A DNA stretch of 64,000 nucleotides from Tiliqua scincoides (lineage: Eukaryota; Chordata; Lepidosauria; Squamata; Scincidae), in contig NC_089824.1 of the NCBI RefSeq assembly GCF_035046505.1, positions 223,652,244 to 223,716,243 on the forward strand, given 5' to 3'. This document shows positions 22,421 through 34,074 of the stretch, in pieces. The stretch's first letter is position 1. Every line of letters starts with the position of its first letter. Under the pieces are notes generated by a model. That model did no database searches, was not told the DNA's origin, and saw only the letters and a program-made list of their open reading frames with translations. The translations under genes and the position numbers were made by a program.

Positions 22421-23784
22421 TCAGGCAAGTGGTCCGAGGCTGAAGTGTGCATATGGAGGAGGAGCCCAAGGCTTGGGTGTGCCTAACAGGTCAAGAGGCA
22501 AGAGCAGGCAAGGGAGGCTGGGAGAGGCTGTGCTGAGTTTGTGGGCTCCACAAAGAGACTTGAGGAGAATGAAACGGGGATGAAGGCAAGGCATGGGTGG
22601 AGGTGAGGACAATGGGGGACAGCCTGAAACTCCAGCCACTTCTTGCAAGGGAGGCAACACAAGTGGTGTGTAGGGGAGACAAGAGTGGAGTCCGGGAGGA
22701 AGCTGAATGTGCACCCTAGAGTTACTCCTGGCCCATTCACGCAGCAGAGGTGGCAAGTGATGGACTGTGCACTTTGGTGAAGTGATGGACTGTGCACTTT
22801 GGACTGTGCACAGGGGAGTTGCCTGCTGCCCCAGGATATTTTCCACACTTTGCACTAGGAGTGTAGGAAGAAACTGCTTGTGTGTGTCATGCGTGTCCCT
22901 GGTCAGAGCTGGAGAAGGGAGACCTTCAGGTGGAGTCAAGGCAATGATCTCCTGGCACCCAGGAAAATCACTCTGCTACTCCAGAAGTGGGTCACCCCCT
23001 CTTGCAGTAGGTGTGCTCTTGGATCCTTTGCGATCCGGTACTGATGCCTCAAAAGATTGCTTGGGTTGCTTTTGTACGTGGGTGACTAGTGCTGGTTGCC
23101 GTACTTGTGGAGTCCGCTTGGCTTGTGCCTTGCCTCCCTTTGCAGGTGCCCTGCCTCTGGTATGGCAACCCAGGAGACTGCCTTGGCAGACAGACGCACC
23201 ATCTCCACTCAGTGCAGCGGCAGTTGAACAGTGCTGCAGAGCAGCCATGTGCCTGAGGAACACTTTAAAAGCGGAAGGTGCTGTATGGAAGTGGCAGGCC
23301 CAGACCCCCAGGAGGCAGCACAGGGGAGAGAGAAGGGGCTGAGTCCTCAGCTTCCAAAGGGGGCTGCAGTTGCTAATTCCTTTCAGGGAGCAAAGCAAAC
23401 CTCGCTGCAGGGCTTCACCCCCATTATCTCGTGGTGACGAGTGGGTTTGCTAAATGTGTCTGAGGAGCAGCATCAGTTACCTTCTCCTGTTGCCAGGCAA
23501 CGGGCCCAGGTGAGCTCTTGAGCATGATCAGGAGAGCTGGAATTTCCTAGGGCAGCAGGAGGCAGACCCAGCTGCACACAGGGGCCTCTCCATCCACACT
23601 GCAGCCAGGACTGTCCACTTTGTGTGCCCAGCGGTGGTGGGCGCAAGGTGGGTGCCTGCGTTTTTTATACAAGCAGACTGTGTACCCCAGATGCAAGAGG
23701 AATGCTGTGTGGGGCGGACGGGCCCTCAGCGGACCCAGAAGCCAGCATGGTACAGCCCTTACAAGAGACCCTAAGAGGCAGTTG
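22421..23784. other. Unassigned DNA, no gene seen
   Basis: A short direct repeat GTGATGGACTGTGCACTTTG lies at 22756-22802. An X-box-like palindrome GTTGCCAGGCAAC lies at 23489-23501. Nothing else is recognised. Confidence 0.35.
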
Positions 23785-24260
23785 CATCGCTTGGGGGGTG
23801 CAGGTGGTGCAGGCCGCACTGGGGGTGCAGCGCTAAAATTGCAGTGGTTAGGAATAGTCCCATCATGTCATATACCATTGAATGTGGAATTTACAGCAGA
23901 ATGCAATGGGAAAAACCAGAGTGAAATATCTCAATTCTATCAAAAGTTATTGCTAAAAACCCAGTAAACAAAAATTCCATGGAGCACTATGGAAAGTGAA
24001 ACTGAGCCATACCACGCATTTACTTGCAAGTAGGCAAACTGGCCTTAGTCTGTCGGAAAGGGCAGGCTGAGAGGAATCCAACAACACTGGAATGATCCTG
24101 ATCCAATGAATGCAGCCCCCCAAAAGCACCCGATAAGGAGGTCCCTCCCTCCAAGCTTGCAAATGTATTGAGCCCAATGGAAAGCAAAACAAAGCCACAT
24201 GGTCACGTTTACTCACGAGTAAGCAAACGTGCCGTGCTCGTGGTCAGGTCAGGCAAAGGG
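23785..24260 (+). repeat. Unclassified dispersed repeat, copy 1
   Basis: The stretch with CAGAATGCAATG and GTGAAATATCTC...TCTA(T/G)CAAAAG is matched at 26600-26905. The part from about 23980 onward (GAGCACTATGGAAAGTGAAAC and AATGGAAAGCAAAACAAAGC) is itself a rough internal duplication. No open frame or terminal repeat is seen. Confidence 0.5.
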
Positions 24261-24484
24261 GAATGCAAGGCGAGCTGCATGGTCCCAATCTGATGAAACT
24301 GGAGCGCAACAAATGCTCCAGAAGTTAGCTCCCCCCCCCCCCCACTAAAAAGGAAAAAAACAGGCTTCAGCTGGTAAGGGGAACCTTTTTCTCTTTTAGA
24401 CTTGCAAAGCCAGGTGGATCCTGACAGTGAACTGGTTTAAACAGAAGTTAAATTGAACTGGGCACTGGGTAGGGCTGAAGCTAA

Positions 24485-25349
24485 CAGTAAAGAGGGTCCA
24501 ATCTCCCCAGAGTGCATGGAGGCTGCTTAAAACAATAGTAATAGAGGCCCAGCGGAAGTGTACACCACAAAGGAAGAAGGGCTCCACTAAGTTCAGGAGG
24601 TGACCGCATGGCTAATGAGCCAAGTTAGAGAGGCTGTAAAGGGCAAGGAAGCCCTTCTACAAATGGAAGTCCTGGCCTAATGAGGTGAATAAAAAGGAAC
24701 GTAAACTGTGGCAAAAGAAATGTAAGAAGGTGATACGGGAGGCCAAGAGAGACTATGAGGAACGCATGGCCAGCAACATTAAGGGGAATAATAAAAGCTT
24801 CTTCAAATATGTTAGAAGCAGGAAACCCGCCAGAGAAGCGGTTGGCCCTCTGGATGGTCAGAGAGGGAAAGGGGAGTTAAAAGGAGTCTTAGAGATGGCA
24901 GAGAAATTGAATGTGTTCTTTGCATTTGTCTTCACGGCAGAAGACCTCGGGCAGGACCAAGGAATTAAGTCAGATGGAGGTTAAAGGAGAAAATGTTTCA
25001 GACCTAGTTGACAAATTAAAGATCAATAAGTCATCAGGCCCTGATGGCATCCACCCAAGAGTTATAAAGGAACTGAAGAATGAAGTTGCTGATCTCATGG
25101 CTAAAATATGCAACTTCTCTAAAATATGCAATGAAGGATTGTCAGCTTGCATGGGAGGAAACTGGAGGCCAGAATGTGATACCAGATCATAAAAGGATCC
25201 ATCTGAAATGTTGTAGTTCTTGACAGAACCTTCTTCAATTGTAAAAATCCCTATAGGGATTTAGTATAGCCTGCCTGTGTAAACCGCCTTGAAATAAAGT
25301 CCAAGGAGAAATCTGACAACCATGAAAGGCGGTATATAAATACCTGTAA

Positions 25350-25418
<69 letters not shown>

Positions 25419-26365
25419 CTCTCCAGACTGGCAGAATGGGCAGCAAAATAGCAGATGTGTTTCAATGAAAGTAAGTGTAAAGTCATGCACATTGGGGCAG
25501 AGAATCAAAACTTTAGATATAGGTTGATGGGTTCTGAGCTGTCTGTGACAGATCAGGAGAGAGATCTTGGGGTGGTGGTGGACAGGTCGATGAAAGTGTC
25601 GACTCAATGAGCGGTGGCAGTGAAGAAGGCCAATTCTATTCTTGGGATCATTAGAAAAGGTATTGAGAACAAAGCAGCTAGTATTATAATGCTGGTGTAT
25701 AAATCGATGGTAAGGTCACACCTGGAGTATTGTGTCCAGTTCTGGTCGCTGCATCACAAAAAGGATATAGTGGAGATGGAAAAGGTGCAAAAGAGAGCAA
25801 CCAAAATGATTACTGGGCTGGGGCACCTTCATTATGAGGAAAGGCTACAGCATTTGGGGCTTTTCAGTCTAGAAAAGAGGTGCCTGAGGGGGGACATGAT
25901 TGAGACATACAAAATCATGCAGGGGATGGACAGAGTGGATAGAGAGACGCTCTTTTCCTTCTCACATCACACCAGAACCAGGGGACATCCATGAAAGTTG
26001 AGTGTTGGGAGAGTTAGGACAGACAAGAAAATATTTCTTTACCCAGCATGTAATTAGTTTGTGGAACTCCTTGCCACAGGATGTAGTGATGGCATCTTGC
26101 CTGGATGCCTTTTAGAGGGGATTGGACAAATTTCTGGAGGAAAAGTTCATTATGGGTTACGTCATAGTAGTTATGTGCTAGCTCTTGGTTTTAGAGGCAG
26201 GCTGCCTCTGATTGCCAGATGCAGGAGAGGGCACCGGGACGCAGGTTGTGTCTGTTGTCTTGTGTGCTCCCTGGGGCATTTGGTGGGCTACTCTGAGATA
26301 CAGAAAGCTGGACTAGATGGGCCCTTGGCCTGATCCAGTGGGGCTCTTCTTATGTTCTTATGAAA
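24485..26365 (+). mobile_element. CR1 LINE, 5'-truncated, with its RT core missing
   Basis: The left part (to about 25185) encodes the pre-RT and early RT region (ERMASNIKGNNKSFFKYVRS, KINKSSGPDGIHPRVIKELK). The right part (from about 25419) resumes at LAEW-like RT sequence and runs through the C-terminus (SMVRSHLEYCVQFWSLHHKK) and a single 3' UTR unit. RT motifs A to C, about 700 bp in the complete copy at 55255, are absent. An L2-tailed retroposon and an (ATT)n run sit in their place. Confidence 0.9.
25186..25418 (+). repeat. L2-tailed retroposon fragment and (ATT)n inside CR1
   Basis: TGTAAACCGCCTTGAAATAA and AAAGGCGGTATATAAATACC are an L2-type 3' tail. It runs straight into a pure ATT microsatellite (25350-25418). 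It marks where the CR1 reverse-transcriptase core was lost. Confidence 0.8.
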
Positions 26366-26599
26366 ACTTTACTTTTTTTTTGGGGGGGGGGGGGAGGTAT
26401 TGCAGGCAGGCTACATAGAAATTCACTTGGTGGAACAGGGCTGGCTTCCCCTTATTTAATTATTTGTTTATTTTAATTTGCCTTATGATGTCACTTCTGC
26501 CTATGACATCAATGCTGCTGGGTCCTGACAGATTGTCATTCTAAAAAGTGAATCCCAGTGCTAAACGTTTGAGAACTGCTGCAATAAATTGTTAGTAAG
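26366..26599. other. Unassigned AT/G-rich DNA
   Basis: A T run and G run lie at 26372-26393, with a second G run near 26610. No gene is seen. Confidence 0.35.
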
Positions 26600-26905
26600 T
26601 TGACACTCGGGGGGGGGGGGTGACCGCACTAGTGACCAAAATCACTAAAATCACAGTTTGTAAGAATAATACCATCATGTTATATATCAAACAATGTGTG
26701 ATTTCATGCAGAATGCAATGAAACAAACCATGTTGAAATATCTTTGTTCTAGCAAAAGGTACAGCCAAAAAACCAGCGGGGGCAGGGTGATGGTACATCA
26801 CCACGCCCACCACCTTGGGTGTTGCCCCGCCCACTGCATGGAGTGACAGGCTGGCCTCCCACATTGTGTGACGCAAACCCCAGTGATGCCAGTGCTGAGA
26901 GGCAC
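26600..26905 (+). repeat. Unclassified dispersed repeat, copy 2
   Basis: It shares AATA(A/G)T(A/C)CCATCATGT, CAGAATGCAATG and TTGAAATATCT with 23850-23960. Downstream, ACCACGCCCACCACCTTGGG and CCCGCCCACTGCATGGAG give it a C-rich 3' part. The family is not recognised. Confidence 0.5.
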
Positions 26906-27661
26906 GTCTTGGGTGGCTCTCAGCTGCTTCTCCTAAAAATATGGTTGCTGACTGATCACCTGAGTGCCAAGCGCAGCTTGATGGGGCATTTTTTGATTCT
27001 ATGTTCCATGTTTTATGAATGACTTCTTTCCAGTTCCACCTTATCCCAGATTGTTTTATCCTTTTCCTTACAATTTCTTCATACTGGGACTCAACCAATG
27101 GTTGCCTGGGTGGGAGCTGAGTCAACCCTCTGTCTCTCTCTCGCTTCTTGTGGACTAGGAACAGGCCTCTCCCGGGCCTGCATTAAGAGCCCTCCCAGAC
27201 GTGTAGGAGGCCTGGGTTTGATAAACCTGCTGCATTACCAACATCTGTGTGGAGCTACAGTCCCCCATCCTCAAAGTTCAGAGTGGCCACAGGCTCTGTA
27301 GATCATGATATGGACTGCAGGCCATTTCATGCATTCCTAAGACAAACCTGCTTCGCCACTCAGTCCAGACTTCTATATATGTTTGCCAGTCTCATGCATG
27401 TAATTTTTAGGGCTGGAACTACACATTGCCTCTGACACATGGTGGTCACCAAAAGCTTCTTGCCCACTCCCCCATTTGTCCCCCTCCCCATCCCCTGCCC
27501 CCTGCACCAGCCTACCTGTGTTCCTGTGGGCAGTACAGGTTCTCCTGACTCTGTTATGGACTGGTGGAAGTGAGGGAATATGGAACAGGAACCAAGCTGT
27601 ACTAAATGGTACAGAAGACTAGGAGCAGAATAAGAGATTTGCACCTGTATCATATCAGCTT

Positions 27662-27663
<2 letters not shown>
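26906..27663. other. Unassigned DNA, no gene seen
   Basis: No repeat family or exon is recognised between the repeat and the CT microsatellite. Confidence 0.35.
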
Positions 27664-27732
<69 letters not shown>

Positions 27733-27738
27733 CCTGTT
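27664..27738. repeat. (CT)n microsatellite
   Basis: About 35 uninterrupted CT dinucleotides end in CCCTCCC. Confidence 0.97.
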
Positions 27739-27887
27739 AGTTGACAGCCATGTTAGAAAACAAGTTCCCATTGAAACAACAAGGCAGTGTCCTCAATGAT
27801 ATTAAGCCATTCCATGAGAAACTGACAGTCATGTGGCAGTTGGTGAACCACATTTTGCATACTTCGCAAAGCCTCTAGGGTATAGGG

Positions 27888-28201
27888 CAGGGGTCTCCAA
27901 ACTTTTTGGCCAGAGGGCCACATCAAATATGGTGTGGAGGCATGGTGTGGAGGGCCAGGAAAAAAATTTAAATAAATAAATTAGAGATGGAACATAGATG
28001 AGTGAATGAATGAATGAATGAATGAATGAATGAATGGGCTCATTTATTCCACCTCTCTGGCCCTCAGAAGACCCTCCAGACACAATCAGAGCACAGTTCT
28101 CATTCAGTTGAGTGGGCCAGAGGCTTTCAGGGGACAAGCAGTTGGCCACAGGCTTGCTGCGGGTCACATCTAGTCCCTGGGCCGGGGTTTGGAGACCCCT
28201 G
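27888..28201. mobile_element. hAT-type MITE, 314 bp, with TSD
   Basis: The ends are CAGGGGTCTCCAAACT and, inverted, GTTTGGAGACCCCTG, the hAT/Charlie terminal style. The 8-bp flanks GTATAGGG (27880-27887) and GTCTAGGG (28202-28209) match at 7 of 8 positions, the size expected of a hAT target duplication. There is no transposase; a (GAAT)n microsatellite (28006-28035) sits inside. It is non-autonomous. Confidence 0.88.
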
Positions 28202-28274
28202 GTCTAGGGTGTTATTAAGCCATCTTTTCATTAGCCTTCCTCTTGGTCTTTTTCCAGTACTTTTGGCATTACAT

Positions 28275-28720
28275 TTGGTTGGTGAGTCTCATTATTCACG
28301 GGGGTTCCATTCCCAGAACTCACATGGATGACAAAAATCACATTAAAGCAAATCCATTTTTTGAAAATGTCCCTTTCTTCAGTGATTTAAAAACAGCCTT
28401 GCTGACTTTTGTAATGCATCAAGCAGACAGTCTTTCTCCAGGTGCTTAGAAAGGCTTCACTCCAAGGCAGCAATCCCACCCCTCACCAAGAGCTGCTGCG
28501 TGGGGGAAAGAATGGAGGAGGTGATAATCACTGCCGTTTAGCATTCTTTCTTGTGTTCAGGGGGAAGGGAGGGGTTGCTTGCCTTGGAGTGAAGCTGTTC
28601 TAAGTGCCTGGACAGAGAATGACTGATGGATTGTCGGCCTGCTGTCCTCTCTTGCATTAACAAGACTATTGTTAAACAATGTTTTTCCTTTAATTTAAAG
28701 GGCCCTTTTCATCATGTTGA
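28275..28720. mobile_element. Tigger-like MITE with long internal hairpin
   Basis: TTATTCACGGGGGTTCCATT near 28290 resembles the ends of pogo/Tigger-type MITEs. Two arms of about 45 bp, at 28441-28485 and 28567-28610, are near-perfect inverted repeats around CTTCACTCCAAGGCA. No coding sequence is present. The outer ends are not certain. Confidence 0.5.
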
Positions 28721-28756
28721 GATAAAACTGTGGGTTATACCTGTATATGTTTGCTT

Positions 28757-29110
28757 GACTAGGAGCACAATCCTAAGCTCTCATTGGGCCGGTGCAAATT
28801 CCTTTCGCTGGCCTGTGAGGGTCGTAAATGTGCCGTAAAGCATGTTTGTGCCTCCCTCCAAGTAAGCTGTGCCAGCACACAGAGGTGCACCAGCCTGTGG
28901 AGGCCAGATCCAGCCTCTGTGGCTACGGCAGCAGCAGGTGAGTTTGTGCCAGCCAAGCTCGGTTGGTGCAGGCATCTGAGGGCGCCGGTGGAGGGCGGGG
29001 AGGAGGTGTTGTGGGGTGGGGGGGTGGGCAGGCAGGCAGGGAGCAGGAGGTGGGGTCAAGACCTGGCAGTTATGCCAGATCCTAGCCCCCATTCCCTGGC
29101 AGCACGGAGT
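28757..29110. repeat. MITE-like dispersed repeat
   Basis: GAGCACAATCCTAAGCTCTC is the usual start of a repeat family that shows up again at 35232, 42108 and 50646. The rest (GGCAGGCAGGCAGGGAGCAG and flanks) is GC-rich and partly tandem. The right end is not defined. Confidence 0.4.
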
Positions 29111-29339
29111 GGCTCCTGGCTGCTGCGTTCTGCTTGGATCTGCACCACCTTGTCAGGTGCTGAACTCTCCCCGGGGTAAAGCGAGAAGTTTCCCCTTGCC
29201 TCCAGCCGAGCCTCAGCCAGCCCCAAACTTGCACTTGACACAGCGCAGGCCAGCCAGCCTGCCTATTTCAGTGCCAGTTGTGGTCCAGAGCGGCTTACGA
29301 GGCCACACCCCAGCTGTGGTCCAGCTGGTTCCTGGTTCG

Positions 29340-29910
29340 AGTGCCTTCTAGTTTCATGGAAATAATCCAAAGCCGCACAGGACTGACTGCTGCTGTGCCT
29401 GAAATATGCCCCCCCCGCCGCCGCCACTGAAGCTCTTCAATATCCTTTGAGCTTTCCTCAAAAGTCCTGCAGGTGTTTCCCCTGCAAGGTCTTGCAAATG
29501 TTGCAGCCTGCAAAATCCAGCACGCAGCACATTTTCCTCGGAGATGTGCCGGCTTTCCAAAGCAGCCCTGCAGCCCCTCTTCATGATGGTGGCTCTTCTG
29601 CAGCGCCTCGTTAATGCTCCGATAATCCATAACGGGCTCCCTTTGCAGGCCGGCTGCTGACCTCACGCTGGAGCAAAGTTCACATCCATTTTCCTTCCCC
29701 TCATTTGTCTGGAAACCATGAAGAAAAATCGCCCTCACCGCCCGCTTCAGGCAGCCACTTTGATGTATGGCTGTAATAAAAAGCCCATTTTCAGCTGCCT
29801 GCCTGCGCTGAGGAGGTGCCGAGCACCGCAGCTGGCAAGGCGCAACCCTGCCGGGCCCGGCCAACGCTGGCAGCCCCGGAGTCGGGGCCGGGCTCATGCC
29901 ACAGTCTCCG
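29340..29910. promoter_or_regulatory. Candidate conserved non-coding block
   Basis: This unique block carries a GATAATCC (OTX/CRX-type) site at 29621-29628 and lies between repeats without any repeat signature. The minus-strand frame of 225 codons covers it but has no domain, and its plus-strand opponent is open too. Function is inferred only from its appearance. Confidence 0.3.
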
Positions 29911-32900
29911 CAGGAGCACAGAAGGCGGGAGGGGCACACTGAACCCGGGTTTTGAAGGAGATCAACTTTCACTGTCGTTCAAAAAAGGGCCAGGTTCCTA
30001 GACCTCATGGCTCAAAATATCACCTTGGAAAGCCTGGGCAGGGGCCTTCGGCTGCTGAAATATAAGTCTTAAGGAGGAGGACTGAATAAGAATTCAGGAG
30101 TTGGGGGGACTTCATTGCCTCTCCCCTCCTCACGGCAAGCACTCCGGGAATAAATTGTGCACAATAAGAATTGTAGAAATTTGCACAACAAATACCGTTT
30201 GCAGAATTCCTGTTTTTTCAGTGCAGAGTTGCATTTCCTTCTTTTTCCTTTTTAGAACAGAGGACTCTTCACCTGACCACGAGTTGGGTCTTTGACTGCT
30301 TGAAAGAGAGAATGTGCAGTCCTGGTGGCCTCCATTGGCACTCCACCTTCCATCTCTGGTGGCTTCTGTTGGGACCTCGTGAACCGGCACTCTGAGTGTG
30401 CCAGTGTGTGTGTGGTGGGGGTGACCTCCGACTTCCTTTGTGTTCCGTAAAGTACATATAGACATCCCCAGGGGGGGAAGGCGGGAGCCAGCAGCCACCC
30501 CATATAAAGTGAGTGGAGGAAGGGGGCACTCATCTCTGTCTGCCTCCACTGCTCCTCCTCCTCCTCCCTGGATTGGGGATGGAGATGGAGAGGAAGAGGA
30601 AATGCGGAGGGGAGGGAAGGACTGAGTTGGAACATGGGGGCTGGGAGGATCAGGGGCTGGCCCATCGGGGAGCAGTTGGTGTGCTGCTCAGGGTGTGCTG
30701 GTGTGTGGAACCAGCCCTGCCTCCAGCAGGCCAGTGACATTTGCAACAAATCTGCCACCACACGGCAGGCTCAGGGGAACTGCAGCAGAAGGTCAGGCAC
30801 ATCCCTTCACATTTCCCCTGCCCCCAAGATCATCAGGAGGGAGGTCCGCAGGCTGCCCTCTTTCCACCGCTCTTCCTGTTCCACAGTTCCCTCTGCCGGC
30901 TCCTAGTGAAGACGCCGTCGCAGCAGCCGCAGTCCAGCCTCTGCGTGGGCCTGACTGCCAGGGCTGGCTCTGCCACACTGAACTGACTTTCTCAGTGTTC
31001 TGTTGATATCCCTGATGGGGGCAACGAATGCCAAGTGCCCCAAAGCTGGCATGGGCTTTCCAAGCAATGTTTCTAGCTCAGTGAGGAACTTCCTTGCCCA
31101 GGAACACAACCATGGAGCGTTCAGGGCTGGCCACGTCTGGCCCCTCCAGCACCCCGCTCAGAAGAAGAGGGTGGCCCATGCTTAGGGATCTCAGAAGGGC
31201 CTCTAGCCACACGCTCACCCTCTCCAGCCAGCTTGCAAGTTCCAGCACTGACTTGCTCTCAGAGGCAGGAGTGTCTTTCCAAGAGGAAGTTCTGTGCAAG
31301 ACCCAACGAAATGAATGGGAGAGCCTGTCTCCTGCCTTGAGCATCTCAGATACTTCCCTCAAATGCAGGTCACCCACCTAGTTTGTCATCTTCATCAACT
31401 AACCTTTGTGATGGATGTTAAAGACCATTTTTGCCAGTGGTCAATGTGTCTGCTCGGACGGCCCAGTCTTGTGCTGCTCGCATGCCCACTCCAGGCCAAG
31501 AGGGGACAGATGCAGTGGTTAGGGGTCTTCCATATGGACGGTTGTCAAAGGGGCAAGCACATGGCTGCTGGCCACAACACTTCTGGACCTTGTCCCCCAT
31601 CTGTGTGTCCTGGGGGGGGCAAGGGAGCCCAGGCTGCTCACTGCACTGCAGCTGTGATGGGGGAACAAAATGTATGCCACAGCACACCTCATCCAGGACA
31701 CTTCTGAATGCCAGGTCTGCATGGAGCAGCATCATGGCTGGAGGGCGGGCACAGGAGCACTCCTTTGAACTGGACATGGGATCACGCAGTGCCACAGCTC
31801 CCTCGCCAGCTCTCAGGCAGGTGAGGGTTCCCACTCAGCCACTGGACTAGTGGGGCAAATGCCAGTTATTTTGCTGCCCTTTAGTCCTCCTGATGTTGAG
31901 TCTCACCAAATCCTTTGTAGCTCTAAAGGGTAACTCGTGGCCTTGAACACCAAGAACACTGGCACCTTCCTGGGGAGACCAGCTCACCTGCCCTTTCCTG
32001 CACCTGGGTTAGTTGCCAAATTTTAGTGCCGGGGTGCATCATAACGGCCTGTGCCCTATGAAGAGCACTGCTTCTGAAATGCCTTCTCCTCAGATAGACT
32101 GTTGCTGCTCCCCAAAGCACCCTGCTGATCTCTGCAGTCCAAAGTTTGTTGTTTCTGATGCCCCCCTCCAGAAACAGTTGCCAGGCAACCCTGGCTGGCC
32201 CACTTGCCTACTGCTGGCTGCAGGCAAAGGGCCAATGAGACACATCGGTGCTGCCCCCCCCCGGGCATTCACAAGTTAAACAGCAGCCAGGCACAATGAT
32301 CCCCAGTTGTCCTCAGCCCGTGCCCTGGTTCGGTTCCCCACACACATTCCCTTCTGCGCAGGTGCAGCCTGCGTGCCTGGAGTTGCGCTGGGAAGAGTCG
32401 CTCAAGCAGAAAAGGAGCACATTCTGGGTCAGCACATTCTGCTCCTGGCAGGTGTCCAGCCCAGCACTCCTCCGCCACTTGCTCTCTGGCTGTTCTTTGG
32501 CAGCCCTCAGGACCTGTGTCCTTACTCTGCATGGAGCAGACAACGCTCCTGTGATACGATCTGTGGTGCCTATTTTCTCCCCGTCCCGTCCCACCATTTG
32601 CCCCTCCCCATGCCACGCGACTGGGCCTGCCTTTCTTCTCTGCCCGCCAGGCAAGCCTGCGACCAGCAGCCCCTCCAGCCCCCCCTTGGGTGCCTTTACA
32701 TCCATGCATTTGTGTGTGCGCGCATGTGGGGGGGCTGCCCTCCAGCCTGGGGGCGTCCCGCTGTGGGAGGCATTGTGCTTCAGCCATATTTCAAAGGGCT
32801 GGCACAGCTGGAGGGTGTTGCACAGTGTCTCTGAGCCAAGCAATCGTGGCTAAATATATACAGAGGGAAAGCGGAGGCTGGCAGGCTCATTACCCCCCTC

Positions 32901-33489
32901 CAGGCAGCACAGAGCATCCATTACTGTGATGTGCGGGCCTGAGCCGTGCAGCTGTGGGGCGGTGCGTGGGCGGGTCTGCTGGGCTGCTCCTCCATCACCG
33001 TAATTTCCAGCCAAGGGGGGAGGGGGAAAGGCTTCTCATGCTCAGCTTGGCCAGCCCTGCTGGGGAGGCACACGATGCCCCCTGCCATTCAGCTGCTGCT
33101 GGGGCTGGAGTGTGAATGGGGCCTGGATCCCCTGCTGAAAAGTTGAGCAGCCAGACACGTTTCGGTTGACCAGCTGGCCAAGAGGGAATGGGACGGGGAC
33201 TTCAGCAGTTCCTTGCCTCACAGCACCTCCCACAATGTCCCTCTTCCAAACTGTGCACAGCCTGGCCACAGGAGAGGATTTCAGGGTCTTGGGTGCTCCC
33301 GAGCATCTCTTCTGAGATGCAACAGCACCAGACAATTCTGTGGTGCCGAAGCCCTTGGCCAGAGTCTGCCTGGCTGCAGTCAGGATTCCTTCCTACTGGC
33401 CTCACTGCATTCTGGGGAGCCCTTGCAAGGGACCAGTGAACGGTCTGTGCACGTGTCACAAGAACACATCTCACTGCCCCAGTGCTCTG
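29911..33489. other. Long unassigned stretch, no gene seen
   Basis: A paired SOX-like site ACAATAAGAATTGT is at 30161-30174 and an X-box-like palindrome GTTGCCAGGCAAC at 32177-32189. Open frames of up to 201 codons at 32248-32853 occur on both strands at once and track GC content. No known domain or clear exon was found. Confidence 0.4.
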
Positions 33490-33660
33490 CGCTTCATTCA
33501 ACAGCCGCACAGGAAGCCGCCTGCTGCTGAGTCCATCCAGCTCCGGATGGGCAGCATTTCAGGCAAGAATTCTCCTCTGTATCCCCCTGGATGCTGAGGA
33601 TCGAACCCAGGACCTTTGGCGCGCAGGCTGGGCTCTCTGTTGCGGTGCTGCAGCTGCTCC
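33490..33660 (-). repeat. tRNA-derived SINE, minus orientation
   Basis: On the minus strand a B box GGGTTCGATCC (33597-33607) is followed by CTCAGCATCC and GAGAATTCTTGCCTGAAATG. It then reads GATGGACTCAGCAGCAGGCG and GGCTTCCTGTG. This is the squamate tRNA-SINE body also seen at 22275. The A-box end is poor. Confidence 0.7.
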
Positions 33661-34074
33661 AACTACCACATCCTCCCTTCACTAAATCTCCAGGCCACGC
33701 AAAGTGGTTGAATGTATTCCTGCTGTGCAGAACTGAAAGGCTTGCTGCCCCAGCAGATAAAAAGAGGCAGGCAGGTGGCTCTCTCCTGACTCCTTCCCTG
33801 GGGCGGGTCAAGGACCCCCAGTGGCCTGGCACTCGCAGCAGCTGTTCCAGCTTCCATCGCGTGGTTGAGCAACCTTCTGGTCAGGAACTGCAGGGCACAG
33901 GTGATCATCACCTGGAGTGGTGGAAGCTGAGGCTATGCAAAGTCTCTTGGCTTTGACTAGAACCCATGAAGGCTGGGGTGTTGCAGAGAGAGCCCAACCC
34001 CTGCCCTTCTTCTCTTTCGGTAGCAGCCAGAGACGGAGTGGAGTCTGGAGGGGCATCTTCTGTGGGAAGAGGAA
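33661..34074. other. Unassigned DNA
   Basis: No gene or family is recognised. Confidence 0.35.

Noticed and set aside
25251-25607. Frames with long poly-Ile or poly-Asn runs
   Set aside because: They are translations of the (ATT)n microsatellite.
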